NCBI GenBank assembly: GCA_002841035.1
Contig: PHDR01000003.1
Coordinates: 1-23,558 of the forward strand
Direction: 5' to 3'
DNA: 23,558 bases
DNA from: Bacteroidetes bacterium HGW-Bacteroidetes-12
GTDB taxonomy: Bacteria; Bacteroidota; Bacteroidia; Flavobacteriales_E; Vicingaceae
This document shows positions 7,942 through 16,781 of the stretch, piece by piece. The notes below the pieces were generated by a model, which ran no database searches, was not told where the DNA came from, and saw nothing but the letters and a program-made list of their open reading frames with translations. Position 1 is the first letter of the stretch; every line of letters begins with the position of its first letter. The position numbers and the translations under genes were made by a program.

Positions 7942-9207
7942 ATGAATTTAACGCAAAAAGACAAACAATACATTTGGCATCCGTTCGACCAGCAAAAAGG
8001 TGCTGAAATAATTGCTATTGTTAAAGGAAAAGGAGTTTTTGTTTTCGATGAACAAGATAATAAATACATTGATGGATTTTCCAGTTGGTGGGTGAATGTA
8101 CACGGACACAGCCATCCTTATATTGCACAAAAAATTTATGAACAAGCCTTGGAATTAGAGCATGTTGCTTTTGGTGGATTTACACACCCTCAGGCAGTGA
8201 AACTTTCGGAAAGATTAATTCATTTGCTTCCAAATAATATTGAAAAACTATTTTTTTCAGATAATGGTTCTACTGCTAATGAAGTAGCTCTAAAAATGGC
8301 TATTCAGTATTGGTATAATAAAGGCGAAAAACGTACTCGTTTTATTGCTTTAGAGCATGATTACCATGGTGATACTTTCGGAAGCATGAGTTTAACCGCA
8401 AGGGGTGGGTTTAACGAACCTTTTGAAACACTTTTATTTGATGTTGATTTTGTGGAGCCTCCAACAGAAAAAAACAAATTAGCAGTTTTAAATAAATTTG
8501 AAAACCTTTTAAAAACCAATGAAATAGCTGCTTTTATTTTTGAACCCATTGTTCAAGGAGCAGCCGGAATGTTAATGCATTCACCAGAAATTTTATCAGA
8601 AATGATAGGGTTATGTAAAAAATACCATATAATTACTATTGCCGATGAGGTTTTTACAGGTTTCGGGAGAACAGGAAAATGGTTTGCTTCCGATTATTTT
8701 CAGCACAAACCTGATGTTTTTTGTTTATCAAAAGGAATTACCGGAGGTTTTATGCCCTTAGGAATTACAGCAGTTTCTGACACCATTTACCAAGCTTTTT
8801 ATTCAGATAATGCTAAGCATACTTTTTTACACGGACATTCTTACACAGGGAATCCACTTGCTTGTGCTGCTGCCAATGCTTCGTTAGATTTATTTGAGTC
8901 GGAAAATACGTTGGAGAAAATAGCACACATTTGTCAGCAACAAAAAATATTTATAGCAACTATTCAACAACATAAAAAAATTAGAAATGCCCGATGTTTT
9001 GGAACTATTGCTGCTATTGAGTTATCAACTGATGGCGAGAGCAATTATTTTAACTCCAAAGGCAAAGAAGCGTATCAATTTTTATTGAATAGAGGCATAA
9101 TTCTCAGACCGCTCGGAAATGTGATTACCATTATTCCTCCTTACTGTATTTCCGATGCTGAATTAAATACGATTTATCAAGGAATTACAACTTATTTGAA
9201 TCAGTAA
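7942..9207 (+). CDS. bioA: Adenosylmethionine-8-amino-7-oxononanoate aminotransferase
   Basis: 421 residues from the ATG at 7942; an upstream in-frame TTG at 7918 would begin inside the terminator T-run and is not supported. BioA is a PLP enzyme that converts 7-keto-8-aminopelargonate to 7,8-diaminopelargonate with S-adenosylmethionine as amino donor, in biotin synthesis in the cytoplasm. Hallmarks are IWHPFDQQ near the N-terminus, FSSWWVNVHGHSHP, FSDNGSTANEVALKMA, the cofactor-binding IADEVFTGFGRTGKWFA, and the Schiff-base lysine K264 in CLSKGITGGFMPLG. HGHSYTGNPLACAAA follows, typical of class III aminotransferases and BioA. No other biotin gene is in the window. The gene ends one base before the convergent GSCFA gene, leaving no room for a terminator of its own. 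Confidence 0.95.
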   Translation: MNLTQKDKQYIWHPFDQQKGAEIIAIVKGKGVFVFDEQDNKYIDGFSSWWVNVHGHSHPYIAQKIYEQALELEHVAFGGFTHPQAVKLSERLIHLLPNNIEKLFFSDNGSTANEVALKMAIQYWYNKGEKRTRFIALEHDYHGDTFGSMSLTARGGFNEPFETLLFDVDFVEPPTEKNKLAVLNKFENLLKTNEIAAFIFEPIVQGAAGMLMHSPEILSEMIGLCKKYHIITIADEVFTGFGRTGKWFASDYFQHKPDVFCLSKGITGGFMPLGITAVSDTIYQAFYSDNAKHTFLHGHSYTGNPLACAAANASLDLFESENTLEKIAHICQQQKIFIATIQQHKKIRNARCFGTIAAIELSTDGESNYFNSKGKEAYQFLLNRGIILRPLGNVITIIPPYCISDAELNTIYQGITTYLNQ

Positions 9208-9208
9208 T

Positions 9209-10186
9209 TCATTTTTTCTTTGTCAACAACTGTTTTTCTTCTTCAAAATTGAAGTGAGGAAATTGAATAGTCAACTCTTGAATTATAGTGAGTTGATTTT
9301 TAATGAATTGCTGATGTTTTTCGCTATTAAAATCAAAAGGCTTGTGCGTTGCTGCCTGTTTAATTTTTTGAATGTTTCCCATTAAAGCAATTGTTTCTTT
9401 TGAAAAATAACTCACTGTAAATTTTTCCCAAACATAATTTATTGCCAAAGGTGTTGGGTGAACTAAATCATCGTTGAAAAAACGGTAATCACGCAATTCG
9501 TCCATCACAATTTCGTAAGCCGGAAAATAGGAGCAGTTATCAAACTTTTCGGTGAGTTGTTTTATGCTTAAATGCAAAACCGATTTACTCAAATTATTTT
9601 CCCACAAGCCATCTTTGGTATGGCGAACAGGACTAACCGTAAAAACAATTTGGACATCTGCATTACTACTTTTAACATTTTTAATGAGCGAAGTATAAGC
9701 TGCTACTATTTCTTCTACTTTCAGTAATCTTTTTAAAAATTGCTTAGCAGGAATTTTATGACAATTGGCAACTAACCCATGTTTTTCGTGTTCGTAAACC
9801 CAAGCAGAACCAAAAGTAATAAACAGATAATTTGCTTTTTTTAGTTGTTTATTTGATGTTGTTATTGATTGGTTAATGGTTTGTAAACACGCTGTTTTAT
9901 TTTGGTTAGAAAAACTTCCATGGTGTTGTAAACTCAACCATTTATCATTGAAAAAAAGTAAATCCTCATCTTTAAAATTGCTCTTATTTAAAATATGGGT
10001 TAAACTATTGGCAATAGAAATAGGATTGTAAATTATTCCGAATGGGTTTACAACTGTATTAAATTTGTTGGAAGTAAGTTTTTCTCCGATATTTTCGGCA
10101 AAACAAGAACCTAAAATCAATAGTGAATCTTTATAATCTATTAATTTTTTTGCTGAAGGAATTACAACTGGAATTGAAAACTTCAT
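9209..10186 (-). CDS. GSCFA-domain protein (SGNH-hydrolase-like)
   Basis: 325 residues. It contains the family-defining LGSCFAENIG (residues 25-34), in which S27 would be the block I nucleophile, and a late D240-L-V-H243-P motif matching the DxxH block V of SGNH/GDSL hydrolases. A central LFITFGSAWVYEH and VSPVRHTKDG are further conserved-looking blocks. GSCFA proteins are common in Bacteroidota but their substrate is not established; esterase or acyltransferase-type action on a glycan is plausible by fold. I see no signal peptide, so the site of action is unclear. It begins 6 bp after the M23-like gene and is probably translated from the same mRNA. Confidence 0.9.
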   Translation of the reverse strand: MKFSIPVVIPSAKKLIDYKDSLLILGSCFAENIGEKLTSNKFNTVVNPFGIIYNPISIANSLTHILNKSNFKDEDLLFFNDKWLSLQHHGSFSNQNKTACLQTINQSITTSNKQLKKANYLFITFGSAWVYEHEKHGLVANCHKIPAKQFLKRLLKVEEIVAAYTSLIKNVKSSNADVQIVFTVSPVRHTKDGLWENNLSKSVLHLSIKQLTEKFDNCSYFPAYEIVMDELRDYRFFNDDLVHPTPLAINYVWEKFTVSYFSKETIALMGNIQKIKQAATHKPFDFNSEKHQQFIKNQLTIIQELTIQFPHFNFEEEKQLLTKKK

Positions 10187-10192
10187 GGGTAC

Positions 10193-11431
10193 TTATTTTC
10201 TATAAATCCAGTATTCGGGATTTAATTTAGTCATTCCTTTCCAAATTTCTATGTGCATAGATGCTCCTGAATTTCCTGTATCATTAATTAAAACACCGAG
10301 TTCTTGTTTGGTTGAAACTTTATCGCCTTTTTTAACAAAAACTTCACTCATATAGGAATAAACTGAAAGGTATTCTCCGTGCCTTACCATCACAACCTTC
10401 CCTTCGCCAGGAATAATAGCAACCGAACTTACCTCTCCTTCAAAAATAGCACGAGCTGTTGCTCCTGTTTTGGTGCTAATGTCTATGCCATTGTTATTAA
10501 TTATAATGCCTGCTAAAACAGGGTGATTGTGTTGCCCAAATTGAGCGGTAAGAACTCCTTCTGCAACGGGCCAAGGCAGCTTTCCTTTGTTGGCTTCAAA
10601 TGAAGTAGATAGTTTAAGTGCTTCGGGTGTCATTGGAAACCCTTTGGTTTCGGCCTTTCCTGCTTTTTTAGCTTCCTCTCTGGCTTTTCGGATTTCTTCT
10701 TCAATAATTCGCTGAATGGCTTTTTGAAGTTTCACAGCAGCCTCCTCTTTCTTTCTAAGTTTGTCTTTTAACTCTTGCTCTTTGCCTTGCAATTTAGTAA
10801 TTACATTTTCCTGCTGTTTTTTCTCAACAGCAAGCTTACTGGTTTCTTGTTGTTCTAACGAAAGTAATGCTGCTTTTTCTTGCTTACTGTTTTTTAGTTC
10901 TGTTATTTTTTGTTGTAAATCTTGCTGTGTTTTCACAATTAATGCCGCTTGCGATTGCCTATAAGTAGTGTATTGTTGAATATATCTTAATCTTTTGTAG
11001 GCTTGATTAAAACTATTTGCAGCAAACACAAACATCATTTTATCCTGATTGCTTTTGTGTTTAAACGCATAATAAATCATTTTTGCATATTCTTCTTTTA
11101 ACTTTACAACATCATTTTCTAATGAAGTAATAATTAGTGTGTGTTGAGTTATTTTACTATCAATAAGATTAATTTCTGTGTTAATTGTTGAAATAAGGTT
11201 GGTTCTGGCACTAATCTTACTTTTTAATTTCAACAACTCATCCAATGTGAGTGCCTTGTTTTTCTCGGTTTCTTTAAGCATACCATTTATCAAAGAAATT
11301 TCTTTATGAAGTTCTTTCTTTTTTTTCTCTAAATCAGATTTTGATTGGGCATGCACCACTTTAGGAAAAAGGAAAAATCCTCCCAAAAAAAATATAAAAA
11401 ATAATATGTTATTTAATTTCAACACGCTCAT
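10193..11431 (-). CDS. EnvC-like protein: coiled coil plus degenerate LytM (M23) domain
   Basis: 412 residues from the ATG at 11431. A longer reading from 11470 adds 13 residues ahead of the signal peptide and deeper overlap, so I prefer 11431. A signal peptide ends near VVHAQ. A long coiled coil (about 30-255) follows, then a LytM/M23 domain (about 285-400). The zinc site is incomplete: the first histidine of HxxxD is N313 (D317 is kept), the YAHL histidine is Y360, and the final HxH is S391-M-H393. Such loss is what distinguishes EnvC/NlpD-type amidase activators from active endopeptidases, so a regulatory role in peptidoglycan splitting is likely. The start overlaps the end of the DUF4292 gene by 23 bp, and the GSCFA gene follows at 6 bp. 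Confidence 0.88.
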   Translation of the reverse strand: MSVLKLNNILFFIFFLGGFFLFPKVVHAQSKSDLEKKKKELHKEISLINGMLKETEKNKALTLDELLKLKSKISARTNLISTINTEINLIDSKITQHTLIITSLENDVVKLKEEYAKMIYYAFKHKSNQDKMMFVFAANSFNQAYKRLRYIQQYTTYRQSQAALIVKTQQDLQQKITELKNSKQEKAALLSLEQQETSKLAVEKKQQENVITKLQGKEQELKDKLRKKEEAAVKLQKAIQRIIEEEIRKAREEAKKAGKAETKGFPMTPEALKLSTSFEANKGKLPWPVAEGVLTAQFGQHNHPVLAGIIINNNGIDISTKTGATARAIFEGEVSSVAIIPGEGKVVMVRHGEYLSVYSYMSEVFVKKGDKVSTKQELGVLINDTGNSGASMHIEIWKGMTKLNPEYWIYRK

Positions 11432-12248
11432 ATTTAGAAGGTATCTTAAATAAAAAAGAAGTATCGTCATTTCCTAAAACAACTTTTAGGAAATCTATAT
11501 CAATAGTAATAATTTTATCTGAGTTTAGGTTTACATTTATTTTTTTAGGAAAAATCTGATTATCAATTTGTTCGTGATTTGTATATGTTGTTACTAAAGA
11601 TTGATCTGATTTTGGAGCCGAAAGCATTAATTGAATAATTTTAAAATTATCTGGAGCAATCCATAAGGCTTGTGTAAAATTCTTGAATTTATTTTTATCC
11701 TTTTTTATTTCTTTTCTAATTTGTCTTTTTCGAGCAGTACTAATAAAATAAGCATGTTTTTTTCTATCAATGGATGTAATAATTTTCTTTTCATCATCAT
11801 CAAAATCTATACTATTACCTACCAAAATGGCTTCTAACATTTGATAATCTAAATCTACCCCAAATTTTTCGTTGATATAATCAAAACTACCTAAAAAATA
11901 TTCTTTATCAATTCTATTGATAAATTTCAAACTATCCTTTGTGATTAAAATCCGTGCCATTTCAATTCCTAAAAGAGGAGTTATTGACATCCAAATTGCA
12001 CTATCCTTTTTAATTCTAATATGGGTTTTAAAAGTGTTCTCTTTCCCATCGGTAAATTTCACATTTGCTTTAGCTGTAAACACATCAAATTTGAATTCGT
12101 TTTTAGACAAGCTATCTATCAATTCTTTATCATTGTAATTTCTAAATCTAACTTTTTCTTTTTCAACAACTTCTTTCTGTGTTTTACAAGAAAACAGCAA
12201 AAACAAACAAGAAAAAATTAGTAAGAAATTTAAACTATTTTTATTCAT
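11409..12248 (-). CDS. DUF4292 lipoprotein (LolA/LolB-like fold family)
   Basis: 279 residues. The hydrophobic N-terminus ends LLFSC with C21 as probable lipidation site, followed by KTQKEVVEKEK, which lacks an obvious acidic surface-export signal, so a periplasm-facing lipoprotein is likely. The body matches what I know of DUF4292: a repeated long-strand pattern (FDVFTAKANVKF; FKTHIRIKKDSAIWMSITP; ARILITKDSLKFINRIDKEYF), then VDLDYQMLEAILVGN. This is the half-barrel style seen in LolA, LolB and their relatives. Function is not established. A role in lipoprotein or lipid handling at the outer membrane is inference from fold and context. Its ATG overlaps the TPR gene stop (ATGAATAA), implying translational coupling. 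Confidence 0.85.
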   Translation of the reverse strand: MNKNSLNFLLIFSCLFLLFSCKTQKEVVEKEKVRFRNYNDKELIDSLSKNEFKFDVFTAKANVKFTDGKENTFKTHIRIKKDSAIWMSITPLLGIEMARILITKDSLKFINRIDKEYFLGSFDYINEKFGVDLDYQMLEAILVGNSIDFDDDEKKIITSIDRKKHAYFISTARKRQIRKEIKKDKNKFKNFTQALWIAPDNFKIIQLMLSAPKSDQSLVTTYTNHEQIDNQIFPKKINVNLNSDKIITIDIDFLKVVLGNDDTSFLFKIPSKYERVEIK

Positions 12249-13899
12249 ACAACTTTTTATCCGCTATTTTTTTGTCTAAATAAGGAGATTCTCCTTTTAA
12301 GTTTTTTGCTTTTTCCCATAACTCAACTGCTTTTTCTAGCCAATCTTTGGCTTGCACAAACTTTCCTTGTGTGTATAATATCCACGCATACGTATCTTGA
12401 TAGTTAGGTTGATTGGGTTCCAATTCGTTACAAAGTGCCGAAAGTTGTTCGGCTCGTTCGAGTTTCTCTTTGCGAAGTGATAAATAATAACTGTAATTAT
12501 TTAATACATAAACATTTTTTGGTTCTATTTTTAGTGCTTTTTCATAAGCGGCATCTGATTTTTCATATGATTTGCTTCCATTATAGGCATCGCCCAAAGA
12601 AGCATAAAACTGAGCTAAAAGTTGCGGATTGTCTAACACAAAATCTTTACCTATTTCAAAATAATCAATCGCTTCCTGAAAGTTTTTCTTTTGCAAGTTA
12701 GTTAATCCGTAGAAAAAATAGAAAATAGGTTGGTTAGGAAACAATTCAATTGCTTTTTTACTGTCTCGCAATAAATCATCTTGTTGGTTAAGTTCTGATT
12801 CTATAAACATCAATTGATTCCATATAGGAAAACGAGAGTTATCAAACTCTATGGCTTTTAAATAATTTTCTTTTGCTCCTTCTAATTTGTTTTCTCTTAA
12901 AAGAAAATCGGCATAAATGGTATAAGATTTTGCCTCTTCTGGATGCACTTTTATTAAAATTTTATTCAACTCAAAAGCTTCTTTTTTTAACGTGGCGTTT
13001 TTATCGGAAATGGAATAATAATAAAGTAGGATTTGCATTTTGGTATCTATATCTAAATCGGGACTTTGAAAAGCTAATTTGGCTTCTTCAATGGCTTTCT
13101 CATCTTCTTTTTTTGATTTATAATAGTCGTATAATGATAAGTGAGCATAAGGATTTTGAGGGTCGTTCACTAAAATTTCCTGATAAATAGCAAATGCTTT
13201 TTCGGGCAAGTCATTTGCTAAATAAAGGTCTGCTAAAATTCCTTGATATTGAACTTTATCTGGATATGCGTTTATTAATTTCCGTACTTCATTTGCAGCT
13301 CCATCAATATCATTTAGCTTAATATAAATTTTTTCTTTTTGAAGAATAATTTGTTCATCAATTCCAACAACCTTTTCTACTTTAGAAAGGCTATTTAGTG
13401 CTTCTTTATGTTTGCCAATATAGCTTTGCATTTGAGCAATATCAAAATATAAATCAATGTTATTAGGTTCTAGTTCTACTAATTTCTCGTATTGCTTAAT
13501 GGCGTTTTCTGTATCTCCAGATCGTTGCAACGTATGTGCATATAATAAGCGATACCATTTGTTAGAACCATCTAATTCAACTGCTTTTTTAGCAAATGCC
13601 AATGAAAGATTGGCATCTTGCGTCATATCATAAATATTTGCCATTTCATAATATGGAGCTGCTTCATTTGGATTAATTTTTATGCATCTTGCAAACAAGC
13701 CTACCGCCATTTGAAAATTACCAAGAATTCGTTCCTTATTAGCCTCATGAAATAGATAATCAAATTCTAATTTCTGTTTTTCACTAAGAATTGTAGCTTT
13801 AGAATCTTTACTTTTTTTATCCGTAACAGCGATTTGTTTTTCAGAAGAACATCCTAAAAGTAACATTAAAATTAGACTAACTATAATAATTTTTTGCAT
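12241..13899 (-). CDS. Tetratricopeptide-repeat lipoprotein
   Basis: 552 residues. A signal sequence ends MLLLGC with C17 lipidated, then a short charged spacer. From about residue 45 to 545 the protein is almost wholly TPR helix pairs (roughly a dozen), e.g. NFQMAVGLFARCIKINPNEA, GDTENAIKQYEKLVELEPNN, EKAFAIYQEILVNDPQNP, and YEKSDAAYEKALKIEPKN. Such proteins are scaffolds with no catalytic activity. Anchored in the membrane and facing the periplasm, it probably organises partners encoded nearby. It starts 4 bp after the nucleotidyltransferase gene and overlaps the DUF4292 start by 8 bp. Confidence 0.9.
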   Translation of the reverse strand: MQKIIIVSLILMLLLGCSSEKQIAVTDKKSKDSKATILSEKQKLEFDYLFHEANKERILGNFQMAVGLFARCIKINPNEAAPYYEMANIYDMTQDANLSLAFAKKAVELDGSNKWYRLLYAHTLQRSGDTENAIKQYEKLVELEPNNIDLYFDIAQMQSYIGKHKEALNSLSKVEKVVGIDEQIILQKEKIYIKLNDIDGAANEVRKLINAYPDKVQYQGILADLYLANDLPEKAFAIYQEILVNDPQNPYAHLSLYDYYKSKKEDEKAIEEAKLAFQSPDLDIDTKMQILLYYYSISDKNATLKKEAFELNKILIKVHPEEAKSYTIYADFLLRENKLEGAKENYLKAIEFDNSRFPIWNQLMFIESELNQQDDLLRDSKKAIELFPNQPIFYFFYGLTNLQKKNFQEAIDYFEIGKDFVLDNPQLLAQFYASLGDAYNGSKSYEKSDAAYEKALKIEPKNVYVLNNYSYYLSLRKEKLERAEQLSALCNELEPNQPNYQDTYAWILYTQGKFVQAKDWLEKAVELWEKAKNLKGESPYLDKKIADKKLYE

Positions 13900-13903
13900 A
13901 TAA

Positions 13904-14905
13904 CTAGCTTAGTTCGTTGTAATCTCCAACACTTAATTCTTGTGTTTTTCCAGTAATTTTAGCAAAATTTCCTATCATAGAATTGGCAATGTTAGCGGTT
14001 TTTATTTGGGCATTTTTTTGTATTAACGAATTGATTAGCATAGAACTATGTATTTCACAATTATCACCTATCGAAACGTGAGGCCCAATTACTGAATTGG
14101 TTATTTTTACATTTTTACCAATATAACAGGGTTCAATTATCACGGCATTTTCTTTTTGAAGTGAAGCATCAATATTAGTTTCGTTTTTAATAAACTCCAA
14201 AACTCGTTGATTCGTATAAACCGTTGCGGAATAATTACCACAATCTAACCATTCAATTACTTTTCCTGGCACAAATTTAGTGCCTTTTTGTTTCATATTT
14301 TCTAAGGCATTAGTCAATTGATATTCGCCTTTTTCTTTAATATCATTATCAATTAAATATTGCAACTCATTTTTGAGATAAGCTCCATCTTTAAAGTAAT
14401 AAATACCAATTATTGCTAAGTCTGAAACAAATTCTTGTGGTTTTTCAACAAAATCGGTAATTATATTATCGCTATTCAATTTTACAACACCAAAGGCACT
14501 TGGATTTTCAATTTTGTTTACCCAAATAATTCCATCGGCAGCACTATCTAGGGTAAAGTCGGCTCTAAAAAGGGTGTCGGCAAAAGCAACAACAATTTTT
14601 CCTTGCAAACTATCTTTAGCACACAAAATAGCGTGGGCTGTTCCTAGTGCTTCTTCTTGATAATAAATGCTTCCTTTTGCTCCTAAACTTTCGGCAACGG
14701 CTACTAAGTTTTTTTCTACTTCTGTTCCAAAATCGCCAATTATAAAGGCAATTTCATCAACGGGTTCTCCACAAACTTTGGTGATATCTTCTACCAAGCG
14801 TTGTACAATTGGTTTTCCTGCAATTGGCAATAATGGTTTTGGTATGGTTAGCGTGTGAGGTCTTAATCGAGAGCCTCTTCCTGCCATTGGTACTATTATT
14901 TTCAT
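13904..14905 (-). CDS. Sugar-phosphate nucleotidyltransferase with left-handed beta-helix tail
   Basis: 333 residues. The N-terminal nucleotide-binding motif is complete: MAGRGSRLRPHTLTIPKPLLP, with K of the TIPKPL block for the phosphate. FADTLF supplies the metal-binding aspartate, and KEKGEYQLTNALENM and WLDCGNY are typical of RmlA/GlmU/ManC-like folds. The last ~80 residues have the hexapeptide spacing of a left-handed beta-helix (IIEPCYIGKNVKITNSVIGPHVSIGDNCEIHSSMLINSLI). It transfers NMP to a sugar 1-phosphate; glucose-1-phosphate with dTTP or UTP is the usual case, but base and sugar cannot be fixed from sequence. The product would feed surface-glycan or envelope synthesis. It heads the tightly packed set ending with the GSCFA gene. 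Confidence 0.92.
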   Translation of the reverse strand: MKIIVPMAGRGSRLRPHTLTIPKPLLPIAGKPIVQRLVEDITKVCGEPVDEIAFIIGDFGTEVEKNLVAVAESLGAKGSIYYQEEALGTAHAILCAKDSLQGKIVVAFADTLFRADFTLDSAADGIIWVNKIENPSAFGVVKLNSDNIITDFVEKPQEFVSDLAIIGIYYFKDGAYLKNELQYLIDNDIKEKGEYQLTNALENMKQKGTKFVPGKVIEWLDCGNYSATVYTNQRVLEFIKNETNIDASLQKENAVIIEPCYIGKNVKITNSVIGPHVSIGDNCEIHSSMLINSLIQKNAQIKTANIANSMIGNFAKITGKTQELSVGDYNELS

Positions 14906-14951
14906 GGTTTTGCTTTAATCTCCCTAAGGGAAATATACATATTTTTTTAAT

Positions 14952-16637
14952 TTAAACTACCTTTAAATGGTCTATTCCTGTTAAGGTTATTTCTGGTTTA
15001 GCTAAATAATTACTTCCCTTATAAAACCGTAAAACAAAATCTAAATCATCTAAATAATCGTCCTCAAATTCATCAAAGAAAATGGATTCGTCTTTAAAAT
15101 TATTAACGCAATAAAGCGCTAATTCTGTAGAAAAATCATCTTCAAAAAGTAACATAAAAGTATGGTCTATACAATCTTTTTCGTTATAAAATGGATTTGT
15201 TGTTGTTGGAAAAGCACTATTTATTCCAAAGGCTATCTCTAACCCACTTTTAGAATTAAAAAATAGTAGTGCTGATTCTATTTCATTAGAAGCTAACATT
15301 GCTTTGTAATCTTCTGATTGCGTTTCTGCATTACCAAAATAGCCTTCCTTTCTGGCACGTTGCACGGCTTCTTCTTTTTCTTTTTCAGATAGATTTAACG
15401 AATTATTGTAGTATTCCATGTAGTTTGTTTGAAATTTTTCTAAGTCTTTTTTTGGCAAAAACACAATGGGAGAGTTGTTGTTTAGTTCTAAAAATGCTTT
15501 TTCTTGATTGGCTAAAATGGATTTAATTGTAGCTTCATTTTGGGTATGGCTAATAAAATTTACAGCTTTTTTGGCTTCTACGGAGTTTTTTTCGTCAAGA
15601 ATTAAATCTGCATCAAAAGGCACAGGAACTACATTTCCTGAAAACCACCATTCGTTTTTCCATTGCTGAATACCAATGTAAACGATGTCGTCAATATTAT
15701 TAATAGGAAAAGGAAAATCAATAGATTTTTTAGTAAGTTTAAATTGCATAGCCGAAGCTACATGTTCAATAAATACATCGTTTTTGTCTTCTCCTTTGTA
15801 AAAAAACAAACCAAAAACTCGTTCAGAGCAATTTAATATATCTTGGTGTAATGGGTGGTGTTCGCCTAAGATTGCAGCCAACCATTCTTTACCCTTCATG
15901 TGGAGGAGTTTTGTGTGAATTGAATTTAAAACGGTTAACTCAGCTTCACGCAAAAACATAAGGGTAACTTCCTTTTTATCATTTTTTTGCTTAGCTTCTG
16001 CTATAATTTCTCGCACTTCAATATCAAAAGTTAAAAAAGTATCGGGATAGAACAAATAAGTACTAAATAGTATGTTTCTAATAACATCTCTAACTGGGTA
16101 AAGTTCGGTTTCGTTATGGTTAAGTTGGTAATACTTTTTTAAGTGTTGGTTTTCGGGTGCAACTTCATATTCTGCCTCAAAAATTTTCATTATTCGGATG
16201 GGGAGAAGTTGAAAAAAGATGTTGGTGGGATGCGTAACATGATCATCATTTACAGTATTTACAAAATACCATAATAAAAAACTTATATCTTCATGGTTAA
16301 TTTCTCCATAAATATAATCCTCATCTATCTCAAAAAAAGGTAATTCTTTGTGGTATAATTCTTTGTGCTTTCTAACAAAGGTGTTCCAAATATTTGTTCC
16401 AGAAATAATATCTTCAAAATAAGAGGTTAAAAAACACGCAAGCAAGGTAAGTTCATCATCAGACCCAAAAAATGTATCAACAACACCGTTCTCATCTGCT
16501 AATTCTCTTATAAATAAATCTTTTAATTTATTAGCTAATTTTAGATAGTAAATATCGGAATTTACTTGCTTTTCATAAGGCTTTAGTTGAAGCCAATCTT
16601 GAATGTATATTTTGTTTTTATCTCTTAATTTTTTCAT
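14952..16637 (-). CDS. DUF3843-like protein of unknown function
   Basis: 561 residues with no signal peptide or membrane segment, so probably cytoplasmic. The start KIYIQDWLQLKPYEKQVNSD and the block DELTLLACFLTSYFEDIISG resemble my memory of DUF3843 from Bacteroidota; that assignment is from memory and not certain. The first ~200 residues are mainly helical; the rest is mixed, with a very acidic stretch near the C-terminus (FFDEFEDDYLDDLDFV). No catalytic motif is recognisable. It lies 46 bp upstream of the nucleotidyltransferase gene in the same direction, so co-transcription is possible. The 144-bp gap separating it from the dUTPase gene holds a period-7/8 repeat. Confidence 0.6.
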   Translation of the reverse strand: MKKLRDKNKIYIQDWLQLKPYEKQVNSDIYYLKLANKLKDLFIRELADENGVVDTFFGSDDELTLLACFLTSYFEDIISGTNIWNTFVRKHKELYHKELPFFEIDEDYIYGEINHEDISFLLWYFVNTVNDDHVTHPTNIFFQLLPIRIMKIFEAEYEVAPENQHLKKYYQLNHNETELYPVRDVIRNILFSTYLFYPDTFLTFDIEVREIIAEAKQKNDKKEVTLMFLREAELTVLNSIHTKLLHMKGKEWLAAILGEHHPLHQDILNCSERVFGLFFYKGEDKNDVFIEHVASAMQFKLTKKSIDFPFPINNIDDIVYIGIQQWKNEWWFSGNVVPVPFDADLILDEKNSVEAKKAVNFISHTQNEATIKSILANQEKAFLELNNNSPIVFLPKKDLEKFQTNYMEYYNNSLNLSEKEKEEAVQRARKEGYFGNAETQSEDYKAMLASNEIESALLFFNSKSGLEIAFGINSAFPTTTNPFYNEKDCIDHTFMLLFEDDFSTELALYCVNNFKDESIFFDEFEDDYLDDLDFVLRFYKGSNYLAKPEITLTGIDHLKVV

Positions 16638-16719
16638 TTTTTTTTCATTCTCACATTATTAACCTAATGGCAATATTTCGTAAAATAAAACCGAATAACT
16701 AATTAACCATCAACTAAAA

Positions 16720-16756
16720 TCTTAATGTCTTAATATCTATATTCTATCGTCTAGTT
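16720..16756. repeat. Period 8-to-7 TCT array
   Basis: TCT trinucleotides begin at 16720, 16728, 16736, 16743 and 16750, giving units TCTTAATG, TCTTAATA, TCTATAT, TCTATCG and TCTAGTT. The rest of the 16638-16781 gap is AT-rich with further loose TTGAT/TTAAT repetition (16763-16785) and no recognisable gene or clear terminator. Confidence 0.5.
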
Positions 16757-16781
16757 AATAACTCATTGATAAATTGATTAA

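Noticed and set aside
10193..11431. Active M23 endopeptidase
   Set aside because: The first metal histidine, the YAHL histidine and one of the HxH pair are replaced, so an enzymatic call is not supported.
11432..11470. Longer start for the EnvC-like protein
   Set aside because: It would put 13 additional residues before a normal signal peptide and enlarge the overlap with DUF4292.
14921..14931. TCCCTAAGGGA palindrome before the nucleotidyltransferase gene as a terminator
   Set aside because: The stem is only 5 bp with almost no loop, and on the minus strand no T tract follows it.
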